Shown here piece by piece: positions 1-8,141 of a stretch of DNA of 64,000 bases. How positions within the stretch are numbered: the first letter of the stretch is position 1; every line of letters begins with the position of its first letter. The notes below the pieces were generated by a model. The model worked only from the letters and a program-made list of their open reading frames with translations. It had not been told where the DNA came from and searched no databases. The position numbers and the translations under genes were made by a program. Source of the stretch: a virus; the IMG/VR virus record IMGVR_UViG_3300002835_000007, positions 141,932 through 205,931 of that record, one strand, 5' to 3'.

Positions 1-12
1 TAAGTGAAATAA

Positions 13-177
13 TTATTGTTTATCTATTTCTTCTTTAAATTCTTTAACCACTTCTGGTAAATTAAGGAAGTAACTTCTAACACGTTTACCTAAATCCATA
101 TCATTTGGATTTTCTTTAACTAAATTTTTAATGTCAGTTAACGCTGCTTCTACTAATTCTAATTTCATATTTTTCAT
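13..177 (-). CDS. small hypothetical protein (54 aa)
   Basis: A complete reading frame of 54 codons from ATG to TAA on the minus strand. The product is charged and probably helical: it begins MKNMKLELVEAALTDIKNLV and ends KEEIDKQ. An internal ATG three codons in (MKLEL) is an alternative start. It lies just downstream, in the direction of transcription, of the zinc-ribbon gene and its terminator, so it would need its own promoter or read-through. Codon use (AAA, TTA, GAA, GTT) looks like the neighbouring genes. No family is recognised and no function is proposed. Confidence 0.55.
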   Translation of the reverse strand: MKNMKLELVEAALTDIKNLVKENPNDMDLGKRVRSYFLNLPEVVKEFKEEIDKQ

Positions 178-204
178 AACAATATTTTTTAACTAATGTA
201 CAAT

Positions 205-235
205 AAAAAAACCGAAGATGCAAATCCTCGGTTTT
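205..235 (-). terminator. rho-independent terminator after the zinc-ribbon gene
   Basis: On the minus strand an 11-bp stem (one G-T pair) with a 6-base loop (TTTGCA) is followed by a run of seven T. The stem arms are 225-235 and 208-218. It begins 29 bases beyond the stop codon of the gene at 264-1133 and fits an intrinsic terminator for that gene. The plus-strand T run is only four bases, so termination of plus-strand transcripts would be weaker. Confidence 0.8.
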
Positions 236-263
236 AATTTATGTGTTAACTCGTTAATTTATT

Positions 264-1133
264 TTATGCTTTTGTGCCGCATTGACCACAAAACTTGTGT
301 CCTTTTCCTAATTTAGCACCACAGTTTGTGCAGTATACTTTTACATTGATATCTTCAACTGTGTTTATTTTTTGTGACACTGGTAACATTTTACATTCAA
401 TAGTGTGAAAAGCCCAGTATTCAAACTTTTTATCCACTGTAACAACCTTTTGGTCAGAAACTGAACCTTGCTCTACTCTACCAGTTTCTATGCTCTTAGA
501 ACGACTCTTTAGCGTTCTAGTTGGATTAGCTTCTTTTGGTGCGTCCATTGATAACATATCATTCATTGAATCAAGTGTTGGTACACTATTACTAACTGAA
601 GAAGTATATAACGCAGTAGACCCAATATGACCAGATGTGTTTGTAATATTAACGCTACCGTTAGGTATAGATGAAGCATACCCACCAATTGTTGTATTGT
701 TTATAGTTCCACCAAAACCTCTAGCAGTATTACTATTTATTGCTAGTGTGTTTAAGTAATTAGGAACTCTTTCTCTGTAGAATTCTACTTTGAAATCACC
801 ATTCTTTTCGATTGCTTTTTTAACTTCTTCAGTATTTGAAACTTCATAAGTATCAAATAAGAATTTTTTAGCAACATCTAAGTATCTGTCTAAGAATACT
901 CTTTGGCCAGGGTTCAATACCAAACCACCTTGTGAAATAGGATTACCATTAAGTATGATTTTAGCCAGAATAACATCCGTTGTTGGATTAAATAATTCGA
1001 TTTGGAACTCTTGTCCCTTTTGTAGATAATACGTTGGCATATCGCCCGTATTGTTGTAGACTTTAAGTCTTGATTTGTTCACAGCAATATTAGCTGTAGG
1101 CACAGATTGTGCCGCAGAATAATTTAAATACAT
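264..1133 (-). CDS. putative structural protein with C-terminal zinc ribbon
   Basis: 289 residues. The first 110 or so form a beta-rich region including NGNPISQGGLVLNPGQRVFL, the sort of compact beta domain seen in capsid-associated proteins. A low-complexity Ser/Asn/Gly/Thr linker follows (about 130-190). The C-terminus is a clear zinc ribbon, CTNCGAKLGKGHKFCGQCG, with two CxxC knuckles 12 residues apart. The gene stands alone, with a terminator after it and an unusual 126-base leader before it. The zinc ribbon is directly visible. A virion role is inferred from nearby baseplate genes and is uncertain; a nucleic-acid or protein-binding role is equally possible. Confidence 0.6.
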   Translation of the reverse strand: MYLNYSAAQSVPTANIAVNKSRLKVYNNTGDMPTYYLQKGQEFQIELFNPTTDVILAKIILNGNPISQGGLVLNPGQRVFLDRYLDVAKKFLFDTYEVSNTEEVKKAIEKNGDFKVEFYRERVPNYLNTLAINSNTARGFGGTINNTTIGGYASSIPNGSVNITNTSGHIGSTALYTSSVSNSVPTLDSMNDMLSMDAPKEANPTRTLKSRSKSIETGRVEQGSVSDQKVVTVDKKFEYWAFHTIECKMLPVSQKINTVEDINVKVYCTNCGAKLGKGHKFCGQCGTKA

Positions 1134-1259
1134 TTTAATTAACTTTTAATTTTTGTTATTATTGTACCGATACCTTTGCTGCCTTGACAGCTCTAAACCA
1201 TTTCTGGTCGGGACCAATACGTGAGTTAACACATTTATAAATATAGTGAAAAAATGTTT
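1134..1259 (-). other. unexplained leader or gap with a GC-richer core
   Basis: 126 bases between the zinc-ribbon gene and the upstream 108-aa gene. Bases about 1170-1225 are close to half G+C, well above the surroundings. They contain a near-perfect TGGTC-CC-GACCA palindrome (about 1206-1217) and a short GCTG/CAGC hairpin. A TATTTATAA motif precedes this core, so it could be a structured 5' leader. Read on the minus strand, the core also encodes an open stretch ending FRAVKAAKVSVQ and then two stop codons, but with no start codon. It could be a structured RNA, a regulatory site or the relic of a gene end. Confidence 0.35.
1235..1243 (-). promoter_or_regulatory. candidate late promoter motif (TATTTATAA)
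   Basis: On the minus strand this reads TATTTATAA, the same element found before many virion genes here. It lies about 100 bases upstream of the zinc-ribbon start, so a transcript from it would carry a long leader, unlike the other copies. Confidence 0.35.
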
Positions 1260-1586
1260 TTAGTAAATACCTTTACAAAATATATTTTGTATTTGGTGCC
1301 AATATGTGTCAGCTTCATCTGGAATTGAATCACCAGACATACCTTTTTCTTTAACTTCATTAGCTATTAAATCTTGCTCATGTTTTAAATTATGTAAAGG
1401 TGTATAAATTTTTCGCATAATCTTATACCTAGTTATTCTATCAACGTTTTTTAAGGCTTCTTCAACATTATTAAAGGCTTCTTCAAAAGAATTAATAGTC
1501 ATTTTTTTACAAACATTAGAATAATTTAAATTTTTTTCATCTAAACTAATTTGTTCTCTAATTCTTTTTTTTATAAAACTTTTCAT
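1260..1586 (-). CDS. hypothetical protein (108 aa)
   Basis: A 108-residue basic, probably alpha-helical protein starting MKSFIKKRIREQISLDEKN and ending in FCKGIY. It contains the hydrophilic helical stretch FEEAFNNVEEALKNVDR and no recognisable motif. Its start is one base from the stop of the 467-aa virion gene upstream, so it is the last member of that operon. No family recognised. Position at the end of a baseplate or tail gene run suggests a small tail-associated or assembly protein, but that is inference from position only. Confidence 0.65.
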   Translation of the reverse strand: MKSFIKKRIREQISLDEKNLNYSNVCKKMTINSFEEAFNNVEEALKNVDRITRYKIMRKIYTPLHNLKHEQDLIANEVKEKGMSGDSIPDEADTYWHQIQNIFCKGIY

Positions 1587-1587
1587 A

Positions 1588-2991
1588 TTATTGTCCTTTT
1601 CTTAAATCTGATTGATTAACTACGTCAAATTGAATTGCATTTTTAATAGTTGTAGTTTCTAGATTAGATGTAACTAACACGTCTAAGTAATAAGTATTTG
1701 GAATTAAACTAGCAGTATCTAATAAGAAATAGTAATGATTATTTGTTTTTTCTATTGGTTGGAAATCAATAACGGTTAATTCAGCAGCACCTTCAGAAAC
1801 AAATATTCTATATTTAATATCGTCTATTTTTTGTGATTGTTCAACTGTATAAGGTATTCTAGCTGATACTATAACCTTTCTAATGTCACCACGTTTGATT
1901 CTTTCTTTGTTTTGAATACCACTAACAGTAATAGCTGTCTTTTTAGGTAAAAAACTATTGTCGCCAATGTTATAATAATCCATTGAATCTTTTAATACAA
2001 AATCTAAAGAAATATTAGGTCTAGTAACGCCATTAATTGTTATACCAGTCCAAACATCATTAAACATAACACAATCACCATAACTTGATGGTACAATTAT
2101 ATCAATTGAATAAACACCTTTGGTTACATGTTTAACTTTGTTTGATGTGTAAGCTGAAAATAATATATCATTATCATTATAAACATTAACACTAGGTTTT
2201 GAATCTAAGTTAGTTGGGTTACCATTTACATTAACATATAAATATAATTTATTTGGTTTGTCAGTATAAAAATCTGTTCTATCATCATTTATATAATTAG
2301 TATAAACGGTTTCAATAAATGGTTCATAGAATGTTTGTGTGTTGTTTGTGAAAAAACCAACATATTGGTATTGGCTAGTATTTAATAATTCAAATGGGTA
2401 TGCAAATGCTATACCTAAACCATAGTTTGTGTTACCAGTTAAAACACCATTAACATAATCAGTAACATCCATTTCAATGTTTTCATTACCTTTATCAAAA
2501 TGTTGGTAAGTGACAGTAATAGCACTTGGTGAACCAGAATAAACACCAGCACCACCAACCCAATCGTAACCTATTTTTGGTCTTATCCAATTAGATGGAT
2601 TTGTACTGTAACCGTAATCACCAGTAAGTAATATAGGTATTTCATAATCATAACCAACACCATTATCCCAATCTTGGTTGATTTTAAAAAGAATTAAATC
2701 AAAAGATGTAGTCCTATCTTTTGAGCCCATACCAGTATTTAATAAATCTTTATCAAACGAACCAGTATTGGTCATTCTTAATGTGTGTTTTAGATTTGAT
2801 AATTCAGTAAAAGTACCACCAGTATAAAAATTTTTTAACCTTGCTTCATCAAAGTGAAATAAGAATCTAGTGTATTTTTGTTGAGTTAATGCCCCACCAT
2901 AAAATAATTCAGTTACTGGGTTCAAACCAGTATTAACATTAGAGTTACTAATTATAGTATTGCTTTTGTCAAAATATGTGCGTATTACCAT
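1588..2991 (-). CDS. putative tail or baseplate protein, DNRLRE-like and Ig-like domains
   Basis: 467 residues, beta-rich throughout. The first half (about 1-230) resembles the DNRLRE-type beta-sandwich: a stretch beginning TYFDKSNTIISNSN, then RFLFHFDEARL, then WDNGVGYDY and IEMDVTDYVNGVLTG. The second half reads as two or three Ig-like beta domains, e.g. SVNVYNDNDILFSAY (about 260) and ITVSGIQNKERIKRGDIRKV (about 355-375). It lies directly between the gp5-like hub gene and a small gene on the same strand, so it is probably a virion protein at the baseplate or tail tip. No enzymatic motif is visible. Family assignment is by pattern only. Confidence 0.6.
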   Translation of the reverse strand: MVIRTYFDKSNTIISNSNVNTGLNPVTELFYGGALTQQKYTRFLFHFDEARLKNFYTGGTFTELSNLKHTLRMTNTGSFDKDLLNTGMGSKDRTTSFDLILFKINQDWDNGVGYDYEIPILLTGDYGYSTNPSNWIRPKIGYDWVGGAGVYSGSPSAITVTYQHFDKGNENIEMDVTDYVNGVLTGNTNYGLGIAFAYPFELLNTSQYQYVGFFTNNTQTFYEPFIETVYTNYINDDRTDFYTDKPNKLYLYVNVNGNPTNLDSKPSVNVYNDNDILFSAYTSNKVKHVTKGVYSIDIIVPSSYGDCVMFNDVWTGITINGVTRPNISLDFVLKDSMDYYNIGDNSFLPKKTAITVSGIQNKERIKRGDIRKVIVSARIPYTVEQSQKIDDIKYRIFVSEGAAELTVIDFQPIEKTNNHYYFLLDTASLIPNTYYLDVLVTSNLETTTIKNAIQFDVVNQSDLRKGQ

Positions 2992-3002
2992 TTGTTTTTT
3001 AT

Positions 3003-3011
3003 TAATAAATA
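3003..3011 (-). promoter_or_regulatory. candidate late promoter motif (TATTTATTA)
   Basis: Minus-strand TATTTATTA, 11 bases before the ATG of the 467-aa gene, in the short gap after the gp5-like gene. It is one of the repeated upstream elements of this window. Confidence 0.4.
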
Positions 3012-3021
3012 TCTTAAAATA

Positions 3022-4038
3022 TTAATTAATACGAATGTTTTTAGATAACAATATTTTTTCTAGTTTACCAAATTCTTGTTCAAATGTTTCCATAACACCT
3101 ACTTGGTTACCTTCCGCTTGTATGTCTTCGGCTTTTTTACCATGAGTACTGTGTACGTGTGAAACAATACCGCTTTTTAACAGTTTTAACATGTCTAATA
3201 AAATATCACCAAATGGTATTGGGTGTGCAGCTATATTACGGTCATCACTCATTAAATTATTTATTTGGTCTTTAGACAATAAATCATCTTGATTTAAAAT
3301 GACATTTGGGCTGCCACCGTATGTTAATAAATTTATTTTATTTGACACAATATTAGTGACTGTACCTAACGTGGTCATTTTTTTATCTTTTGAAAAATTA
3401 AAATTATTTTTTATTTGTATGAACCCTTGTGTTGCCAAATTAAATTTAAAATCATAAGGATTATTGTTTTCACCTTTTTTTGAACTCACAAATTTACCAG
3501 CTCTTATTAATATTTCGTTTTCTTTTTGTATGATATCTGTGTTGTATCTACCTTGAATAGTGACATCTTCTGGGTCAGCAAAAACACCTTTTAAACTTGG
3601 TATAATGTTATTGTTTGTTTTTATACTAGTAACTGGTGGGTCTATCTTACCCGTCCCATATGAAAACATTCGTCTAGCAGATATGGACCCTTCATCTTTT
3701 CTTAATTTATCTAATGATGAAATTATTGGTCCTATATAATAAACATCTTGGGTCATTGCACCTTCAAATGTGAAAACAAGCACTGCTTCATCTACTTTAG
3801 GAATAACTGATAAATGTTTTGGTAATAATGGAATAGCTGTTGTCCATATTCTGTTACCTTTAGCGTCTAGTTTAACTCCAGTACCACCAACAGATGGTGT
3901 TGCTGGTATATCTACTTGTATTCTCCCAAAACCATATTCATCATAAATTCCTTTAACGATAGCAATTTGAGCTATCTTAAAAATATTCTTTTGAAATATG
4001 TTTTTATCTGTGACATTAAATTTACCTATAAAATACAT
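3022..4038 (-). CDS. baseplate hub protein, gp5-like OB-fold
   Basis: 338 residues. Residues about 22-107 look like the N-terminal OB-fold of T4 gp5 and VgrG-type spike proteins: a stretch around YGFGRIQVDIPATP, then LLPKHLSVIPKVDEAVLVF and the closing strand VYYIGPIIS. No lysozyme domain follows, unlike T4 gp5. The remainder (about 110-338) includes a beta-rich stretch around 165-250 (IQGRYNTDIIQKENEILIRAG), which could be a short beta-helix, and a helical C-terminus around FEQEFGKLEKILLSK. In T4 the OB-fold sits at the tail tip with gp27. Neighbouring genes are also structural. The OB-fold call is by recognised pattern; absence of a lysozyme domain is directly visible. Confidence 0.65.
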   Translation of the reverse strand: MYFIGKFNVTDKNIFQKNIFKIAQIAIVKGIYDEYGFGRIQVDIPATPSVGGTGVKLDAKGNRIWTTAIPLLPKHLSVIPKVDEAVLVFTFEGAMTQDVYYIGPIISSLDKLRKDEGSISARRMFSYGTGKIDPPVTSIKTNNNIIPSLKGVFADPEDVTIQGRYNTDIIQKENEILIRAGKFVSSKKGENNNPYDFKFNLATQGFIQIKNNFNFSKDKKMTTLGTVTNIVSNKINLLTYGGSPNVILNQDDLLSKDQINNLMSDDRNIAAHPIPFGDILLDMLKLLKSGIVSHVHSTHGKKAEDIQAEGNQVGVMETFEQEFGKLEKILLSKNIRIN

Positions 4039-4039
4039 T

Positions 4040-4234
4040 CTAATCTTTTTTTAATCTTTTTAATAATAAAACATTTGCATAATTAAAACGATTTTCAATC
4101 TCAACTAATTCATCAAAATCTTTTAACATCTTTAATTTCAAAGACTCGTAATCAGCTTCCATTTGTTTAACTTCAAACAAAATTTCATTGTTTGTTTTAT
4201 CATCTAAATCTTTATTTTTATTTTCTTCACTCAT
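4040..4234 (-). CDS. small coiled-coil protein (64 aa)
   Basis: 64 residues, very acidic and lysine-rich at the start (SEENKNKDLDDKTNNEIL), then a predicted coiled coil through EVKQMEADYESLKLKMLKDF. It lies one base upstream of the gp5-like gene and 12 bases downstream of the 152-aa gene, so it belongs to the baseplate operon. No known family. It could be a chaperone or small baseplate component; position is the only evidence. Confidence 0.6.
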   Translation of the reverse strand: MSEENKNKDLDDKTNNEILFEVKQMEADYESLKLKMLKDFDELVEIENRFNYANVLLLKRLKKD

Positions 4235-4246
4235 ATTAAAACTTTT

Positions 4247-4705
4247 TTAAGTCATTATACCATTACCCATGGCCATACCAGTAGTAGCACCTTGTCCAAC
4301 AGTTGGAATACCTAGGTTACCAATAGCAACAGTAGTTACTGGAATACCAGGCGGCAAAGCAACTTGAACTACAGCTTCTGTTTGTAAGGCGTTTACCATT
4401 TCTTCTGCTCTTATTAATTCCATTATTTCTTCAGTGTTTGGACTGTTACTAAAAACATCACCAGTTACTCTACCAGCTTCTGATTGTCTTGCTATAATTC
4501 TAGAAGCAATTGATTTTGCTGACAAACCTGGTCGTAATGAAGCACCTAACATTATCAATGGTGGTGGTAATGGTATTGCTGGTTTTTCTGGTATTTTAAA
4601 AACACTTAGAAGAAGATTTATAATCCCACTTAAATTTCGTAATGAAAAATTAGTACTTGCGTTAGGGGCATTTGGTGTATTTGGTTTACAAGATGTTTTT
4701 GCCAT
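4247..4705 (-). CDS. putative baseplate-associated protein with Gly-rich C-terminus
   Basis: 152 residues. It has an N-terminal Pro/Asn/Ala-rich segment (CKPNTPNAPNAS), a hydrophobic proline-rich middle (IPEKPAIPLPPPLIMLGASL), and a C-terminal small-residue stretch VAIGNLGIPTVGQGATTG. The tail recalls PAAR-like or spike-tip proteins in composition, but no metal-binding His/Cys set is seen, so that is not claimed. Its start overlaps the stop of the 473-aa gene by one base (TAATG), implying translational coupling. A virion role is inferred from context. Confidence 0.55.
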   Translation of the reverse strand: MAKTSCKPNTPNAPNASTNFSLRNLSGIINLLLSVFKIPEKPAIPLPPPLIMLGASLRPGLSAKSIASRIIARQSEAGRVTGDVFSNSPNTEEIMELIRAEEMVNALQTEAVVQVALPPGIPVTTVAIGNLGIPTVGQGATTGMAMGNGIMT

Positions 4706-6126
4706 TATGATAATCCTTTAATAATTCTGATAGCGTCTTGTGGAACTCCAGTTAAGCTCAACAACTGTGCTAACTTATTTTTACTTTTTTCAACAGCTTT
4801 TTTAGCAACAACACTATTTGCTAATTTTGTCATTTCTTTCATCCCTATTGCTAATAATTTTTCTACCACAATATCTGAAACTGTTTTAATCATTTCTTTA
4901 ATTAACCTTTTATTCTTTTTAATAAATTCAACTGGGTCTTTGTATTCACCACTTAAAGTATAAATTATTTTAAAGTTAATAAGAAATATCATTAGTATTT
5001 TAGGTGATAATATAACACTAACAATTGCTTTTGTCAAGCTACTAATTAATTTTTGTATGAAATCTAATTTAACAGAAATTTTATCACTTTGATTTGGTAC
5101 GTTTTTAGCACTTTCATCACTCATTTTATCTATGTTAGCTGTTAATGTTTGTTTTTTATCAACAAACGATGCAGCGTTGTTCATTTCCTCATTAAAAGTG
5201 ATTAACGTATCTGAACCAACAGTGGAAATTGATTCTGTTGATGTTTTTACTTTAATCATACCACTTTGTCTTCTTGCTGAATCTCTTTCTATTGTCGCTA
5301 TTTGTTGATTATCAAAAGTGAAATAACTATCATCTATTTCATCATCACAACCATCATCATTTATTAGTTTATCAACAATATTATTTATTTTACCTTCTTG
5401 GTCTAATTGTTTTTTTGTTTTTGAAATGGTTACAGATATTGAACCGAAAATAACATCCATAATGTTATTAACTACTTTTTGTGCATTGAATAATGTGAGT
5501 GAATCAATAAAATCATTATTTAAATCAGTTAATGTTTTATTGTCATAACTTTGGTTAACTCTAATAGTAAATGTATTATTTGGTCTATTAACGTTACCTA
5601 AAGAATTAAAAGTAATATCTAATATACCTTTCCATGATTGTGTTATACCATCATTTTGAGTAACACCATATAAAAAAGTGTTAAAATCTGAAGAATTTGT
5701 TAATGGTGATGTGATATCATCATATAATAAGATACCAACTTTTGAATTAGCATCTACTTTAAACATATCTAAGAAATCTGCTTTTTTAACTTCAATGTTA
5801 ATACCAGCACCAGTTGATTTTAAAAAACTTGGAATGCTTGGATTAACACCACAACTAACTAGTGTTATTAATTCTCTTTTTAAAGCTGTTTTAACTTTAA
5901 GTTCTATCTCATCGAATGAGTAAGTTAGGATATCAACAACAGAGTCTCTTAACGCTTCGTAACCAATTAATGATTTTATTAAATCGGTTAAAAAGACAAT
6001 AGGGTCTTTACCATTGTTTAATGATGGTAAAGAGTTTATTAATTTCATAATTGGCATTTGCTCTGTTAAAACCCTAGCTGATGCAATATATCCGAAAACT
6101 TTCTTTTTTTGGTCAAGTAATGCCAT
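4705..6126 (-). CDS. putative virion structural protein (473 aa)
   Basis: 473 residues beginning MALLDQKKKVFGYIASARVL. The N-terminal 130 residues are helical. The middle is beta-rich (GILLYDDITSPLTNSSDF; NNTFTIRVNQSYDN), followed by a helical C-terminal part with two hydrophobic stretches (LISSLTKAIVSVILSPKIL and IFLINFKIIYTLSG, about 370-400). These could be amphipathic or membrane-active. It sits in the baseplate run between the 130-aa gene and a coupled 152-aa gene. No family recognised. Membrane-like segments in a tail protein would fit a tape-measure or tail-tip role, but this is speculative. Confidence 0.55.
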   Translation of the reverse strand: MALLDQKKKVFGYIASARVLTEQMPIMKLINSLPSLNNGKDPIVFLTDLIKSLIGYEALRDSVVDILTYSFDEIELKVKTALKRELITLVSCGVNPSIPSFLKSTGAGINIEVKKADFLDMFKVDANSKVGILLYDDITSPLTNSSDFNTFLYGVTQNDGITQSWKGILDITFNSLGNVNRPNNTFTIRVNQSYDNKTLTDLNNDFIDSLTLFNAQKVVNNIMDVIFGSISVTISKTKKQLDQEGKINNIVDKLINDDGCDDEIDDSYFTFDNQQIATIERDSARRQSGMIKVKTSTESISTVGSDTLITFNEEMNNAASFVDKKQTLTANIDKMSDESAKNVPNQSDKISVKLDFIQKLISSLTKAIVSVILSPKILMIFLINFKIIYTLSGEYKDPVEFIKKNKRLIKEMIKTVSDIVVEKLLAIGMKEMTKLANSVVAKKAVEKSKNKLAQLLSLTGVPQDAIRIIKGLS

Positions 6127-6129
6127 ACA

Positions 6130-6522
6130 TTAAAATAATTCATTGTCGTTATTTTCGTTCAACCCACCATTTTTAATCATTTCTCTAATTGATTTATAAT
6201 CATTTAATGATGCACTGCCTTGGCTTCGTTCATTAATAGTTGATTCAACGTCACCACGATTTTTAATTATATCACTTTGTAATTTAGCGATTTCTAATTT
6301 AATTCTGATTGCTGAGTCTTTTACTTTTAGTAAACTACCTTTTTCTTTTGCTATTTTAGTTAAATCATCAACGTCTACTGGAGAAGCACTAGCTGCTAAT
6401 TCATTGATAGTTTTTTGAGCGTCATTTATTTGTAAACATGCGTCATTATAAGTTTCTTGCATTAAACCTTCTAATGATTCTGTATCGTTAACTTTTACGT
6501 CTTGTTTCTTTTTTCTAGGCAT
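6130..6522 (-). CDS. small helical protein; possible small terminase analogue
   Basis: 130 residues, almost entirely helical and heptad-like: a stretch beginning LEGLMQETYNDACLQINDAQ, then IAKEKGSLLKVKDSAIRIKL and EIAKLQSDIIKNRGDVES. The N-terminus MPRKKKQD is basic and the C-terminus acidic. Length and coiled-coil make-up are compatible with a gp16-like small terminase or a scaffold-type protein, but no diagnostic motif is present. It is followed closely by the 473-aa structural gene and preceded by the late sigma gene. Treat the terminase idea as a weak suggestion. Confidence 0.5.
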   Translation of the reverse strand: MPRKKKQDVKVNDTESLEGLMQETYNDACLQINDAQKTINELAASASPVDVDDLTKIAKEKGSLLKVKDSAIRIKLEIAKLQSDIIKNRGDVESTINERSQGSASLNDYKSIREMIKNGGLNENNDNELF

Positions 6523-6556
6523 TTTATTTTAGTTTTAAAATGTTTGTTATCTATAT

Positions 6557-6565
6557 ATATAAATA
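6557..6565 (-). promoter_or_regulatory. candidate late promoter motif (TATTTATAT)
   Basis: Minus-strand TATTTATAT in the 74-base gap between the sigma gene and the 130-aa gene, 34 bases before the ATG. It may start the baseplate operon transcript. Confidence 0.35.
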
Positions 6566-6596
6566 CCTAATATATTAAAAAAAATAATGTAAACAT

Positions 6597-7322
6597 CTAT
6601 AAACCATAGTTTTTTAAAACTTCATAAAGTAGTTTATAACGTTTCATTCCAATCCTAATATCTTTAGTTGATAAATTGGTGTAATTCCTCATAGTTTCTA
6701 AGAAAGAATTCTTATTATATTTAGACCCTCCTTCCATTGAAGAGAAGACTAATTCCCAATTTTCTAAAATATCTATTAACGCATAACCAATTTTAATTTC
6801 ATTTTCATTTAATTTTTTCTTATGGTTATTTTCGCTTTCTAATTCTGTTTTAATTTCACCGACTAATTTTTTAATGAAGTCACCCATTTCAACACTATCT
6901 CTATCGATAACGTATGTCAAATCTTCCCTTTCTTCGATGCTATCGTTTAATTCTTCGTAAGATGTTGTTTGTCTAATATATTTTTCATCTTTGATTAGTA
7001 ACCCTAAAATATAGTGTTTACTAATTGTTCCAAAATATGAATAAGCTTTTTTGCCTCTACCACTTTCAAATTTGTGTACTTTTGTCATTAGGAAAGATAA
7101 AGTGTCGCTATGCAACTCTTCAAATGTCTCACCCTTTCTATACAACTTGTACTTTCTAATTATCGACTCTATCATTTTATCGAGTGGCCCTTTAAGCCAC
7201 TCGTTAAAAATTAGATTCCTTTCTGTTTCGTCTGTTGATTCTAAAAATTTGATTACTGCTTCTTCTTCTTCTGGACCAAAGTACATTTCGTTTGTTCTTT
7301 TTCGTCCTCGTTTTGTAACCAT
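6597..7322 (-). CDS. late-transcription sigma factor, T4 gp55-like
   Basis: 241 residues. The core resembles sigma region 2 as kept in T4 gp55: FEELHSDTLSFLMTKVHKF, then GKKAYSYFGTISKHYILGLL, matching the AFSYF-T-I-x3-hydrophobic pattern of phage late sigmas, then KDEKYIRQTTSYEEL. The C-terminal part (about 180-241) is helical and may reach the clamp or beta flap. T4 gp55 is 185 aa, so this protein has an N-terminal extension around GPEEEEAVIKFLES. gp55 directs host RNA polymerase to T4 late promoters with the sliding clamp. Its presence supports reading the repeated TATTTATAA element as a late promoter. Confidence 0.7.
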   Translation of the reverse strand: MVTKRGRKRTNEMYFGPEEEEAVIKFLESTDETERNLIFNEWLKGPLDKMIESIIRKYKLYRKGETFEELHSDTLSFLMTKVHKFESGRGKKAYSYFGTISKHYILGLLIKDEKYIRQTTSYEELNDSIEEREDLTYVIDRDSVEMGDFIKKLVGEIKTELESENNHKKKLNENEIKIGYALIDILENWELVFSSMEGGSKYNKNSFLETMRNYTNLSTKDIRIGMKRYKLLYEVLKNYGL

Positions 7323-7325
7323 TTT

Positions 7326-8120
7326 TTAATTTTGTGAATCATACGTTATATTTCTATCTTTAGCGAAATAATATTCTTTTTTAGCAGTTGCTAACCACCA
7401 TCTTGCCTCAACTGGGTCAATAGTTTCTCTGTAAGATGCAAATAATGAGTCTTTTCTTTGGTTAATATGTTTGTATCCAAATCTAGGGATAACCATAACT
7501 CTAGCGTCTTTAAATGTCATTCTTAATAAGAATTCAGTAATGAAGGTTAATTTAATACTTGGTTTAAATCCTCCGAACTCATCATACATTGATTTTTTCA
7601 TTACAAACCCATCAACATTAAAGTTTTGGTAAGCTAATAGAGCATTGTTATCTAGGATTCCTAATTCATCAGAAAAACTTTGAGCCCATACTGCTTCGTT
7701 TGTAAAACCAATAAACTCATTATTTTCATTAACGTCAATAACGATAGGCATAAAGATATCTACGTTAGTATGTGCTTTTTGATATTCAACAACATTTTTA
7801 AACCAAATATTAGAATATTCATCATCAAGTTCTAAGATTGAGAACCATTCTGTTTTACATACTGACACACCATAATTTATTTGAGATGCGAAATCAGTTT
7901 GTCCATCATTTTCAGCAATAACAACAGAATTGCTATAATCACCAAAATCTAGAGTTTTAATATGTTTTACTACATCACTATTTTTAGGTGCTACAATTAT
8001 TAAAGTTTCTGGTCTAACATTTTGAGTTAAGACACTTTTAATTGCGTTATCTAATAAAGGTTTAGTCACTTCATTTAAAGCGTGCACTGGTAAAATTACA
8101 CTTATATTATTTTTTTCCAT
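7326..8120 (-). CDS. glycosyltransferase family 2-like (GT-A)
   Basis: 264 residues with a typical GT2 start, NISVILPVHALNEVTKPLL, then a repeated small-to-large hydrophobic beta-strand pattern, LIIVAPKNSDVVKHI, and the acidic nucleotide-sugar motif in WFSILELDDEYSNIW (about 95-105), which stands where DxD normally sits. The second half contains QNFNVDGFVMKKSMYDEFGG, the usual acceptor-side region. It ends four bases before the late sigma gene and is the first of the long carbohydrate gene run. Donor and acceptor are not predictable. Confidence 0.75.
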   Translation of the reverse strand: MEKNNISVILPVHALNEVTKPLLDNAIKSVLTQNVRPETLIIVAPKNSDVVKHIKTLDFGDYSNSVVIAENDGQTDFASQINYGVSVCKTEWFSILELDDEYSNIWFKNVVEYQKAHTNVDIFMPIVIDVNENNEFIGFTNEAVWAQSFSDELGILDNNALLAYQNFNVDGFVMKKSMYDEFGGFKPSIKLTFITEFLLRMTFKDARVMVIPRFGYKHINQRKDSLFASYRETIDPVEARWWLATAKKEYYFAKDRNITYDSQN

Positions 8121-8141
8121 ATTTTTTAATTTAATATTTTA

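Noticed and set aside
1134-1259. tRNA or tmRNA in the GC-richer leader
   Set aside because: No cloverleaf, TTC-loop or CCA end could be drawn by eye.
3022-4038. Lysozyme domain in the gp5-like protein
   Set aside because: No catalytic Glu-x8-Asp-x5-Thr-type pattern was found; residues after the OB-fold are beta-rich or helical.
4434-4721. Plus-strand open frame opposite the 152-aa baseplate gene
   Set aside because: It is a shadow in a minus-strand operon; no spacing or composition evidence supports it.
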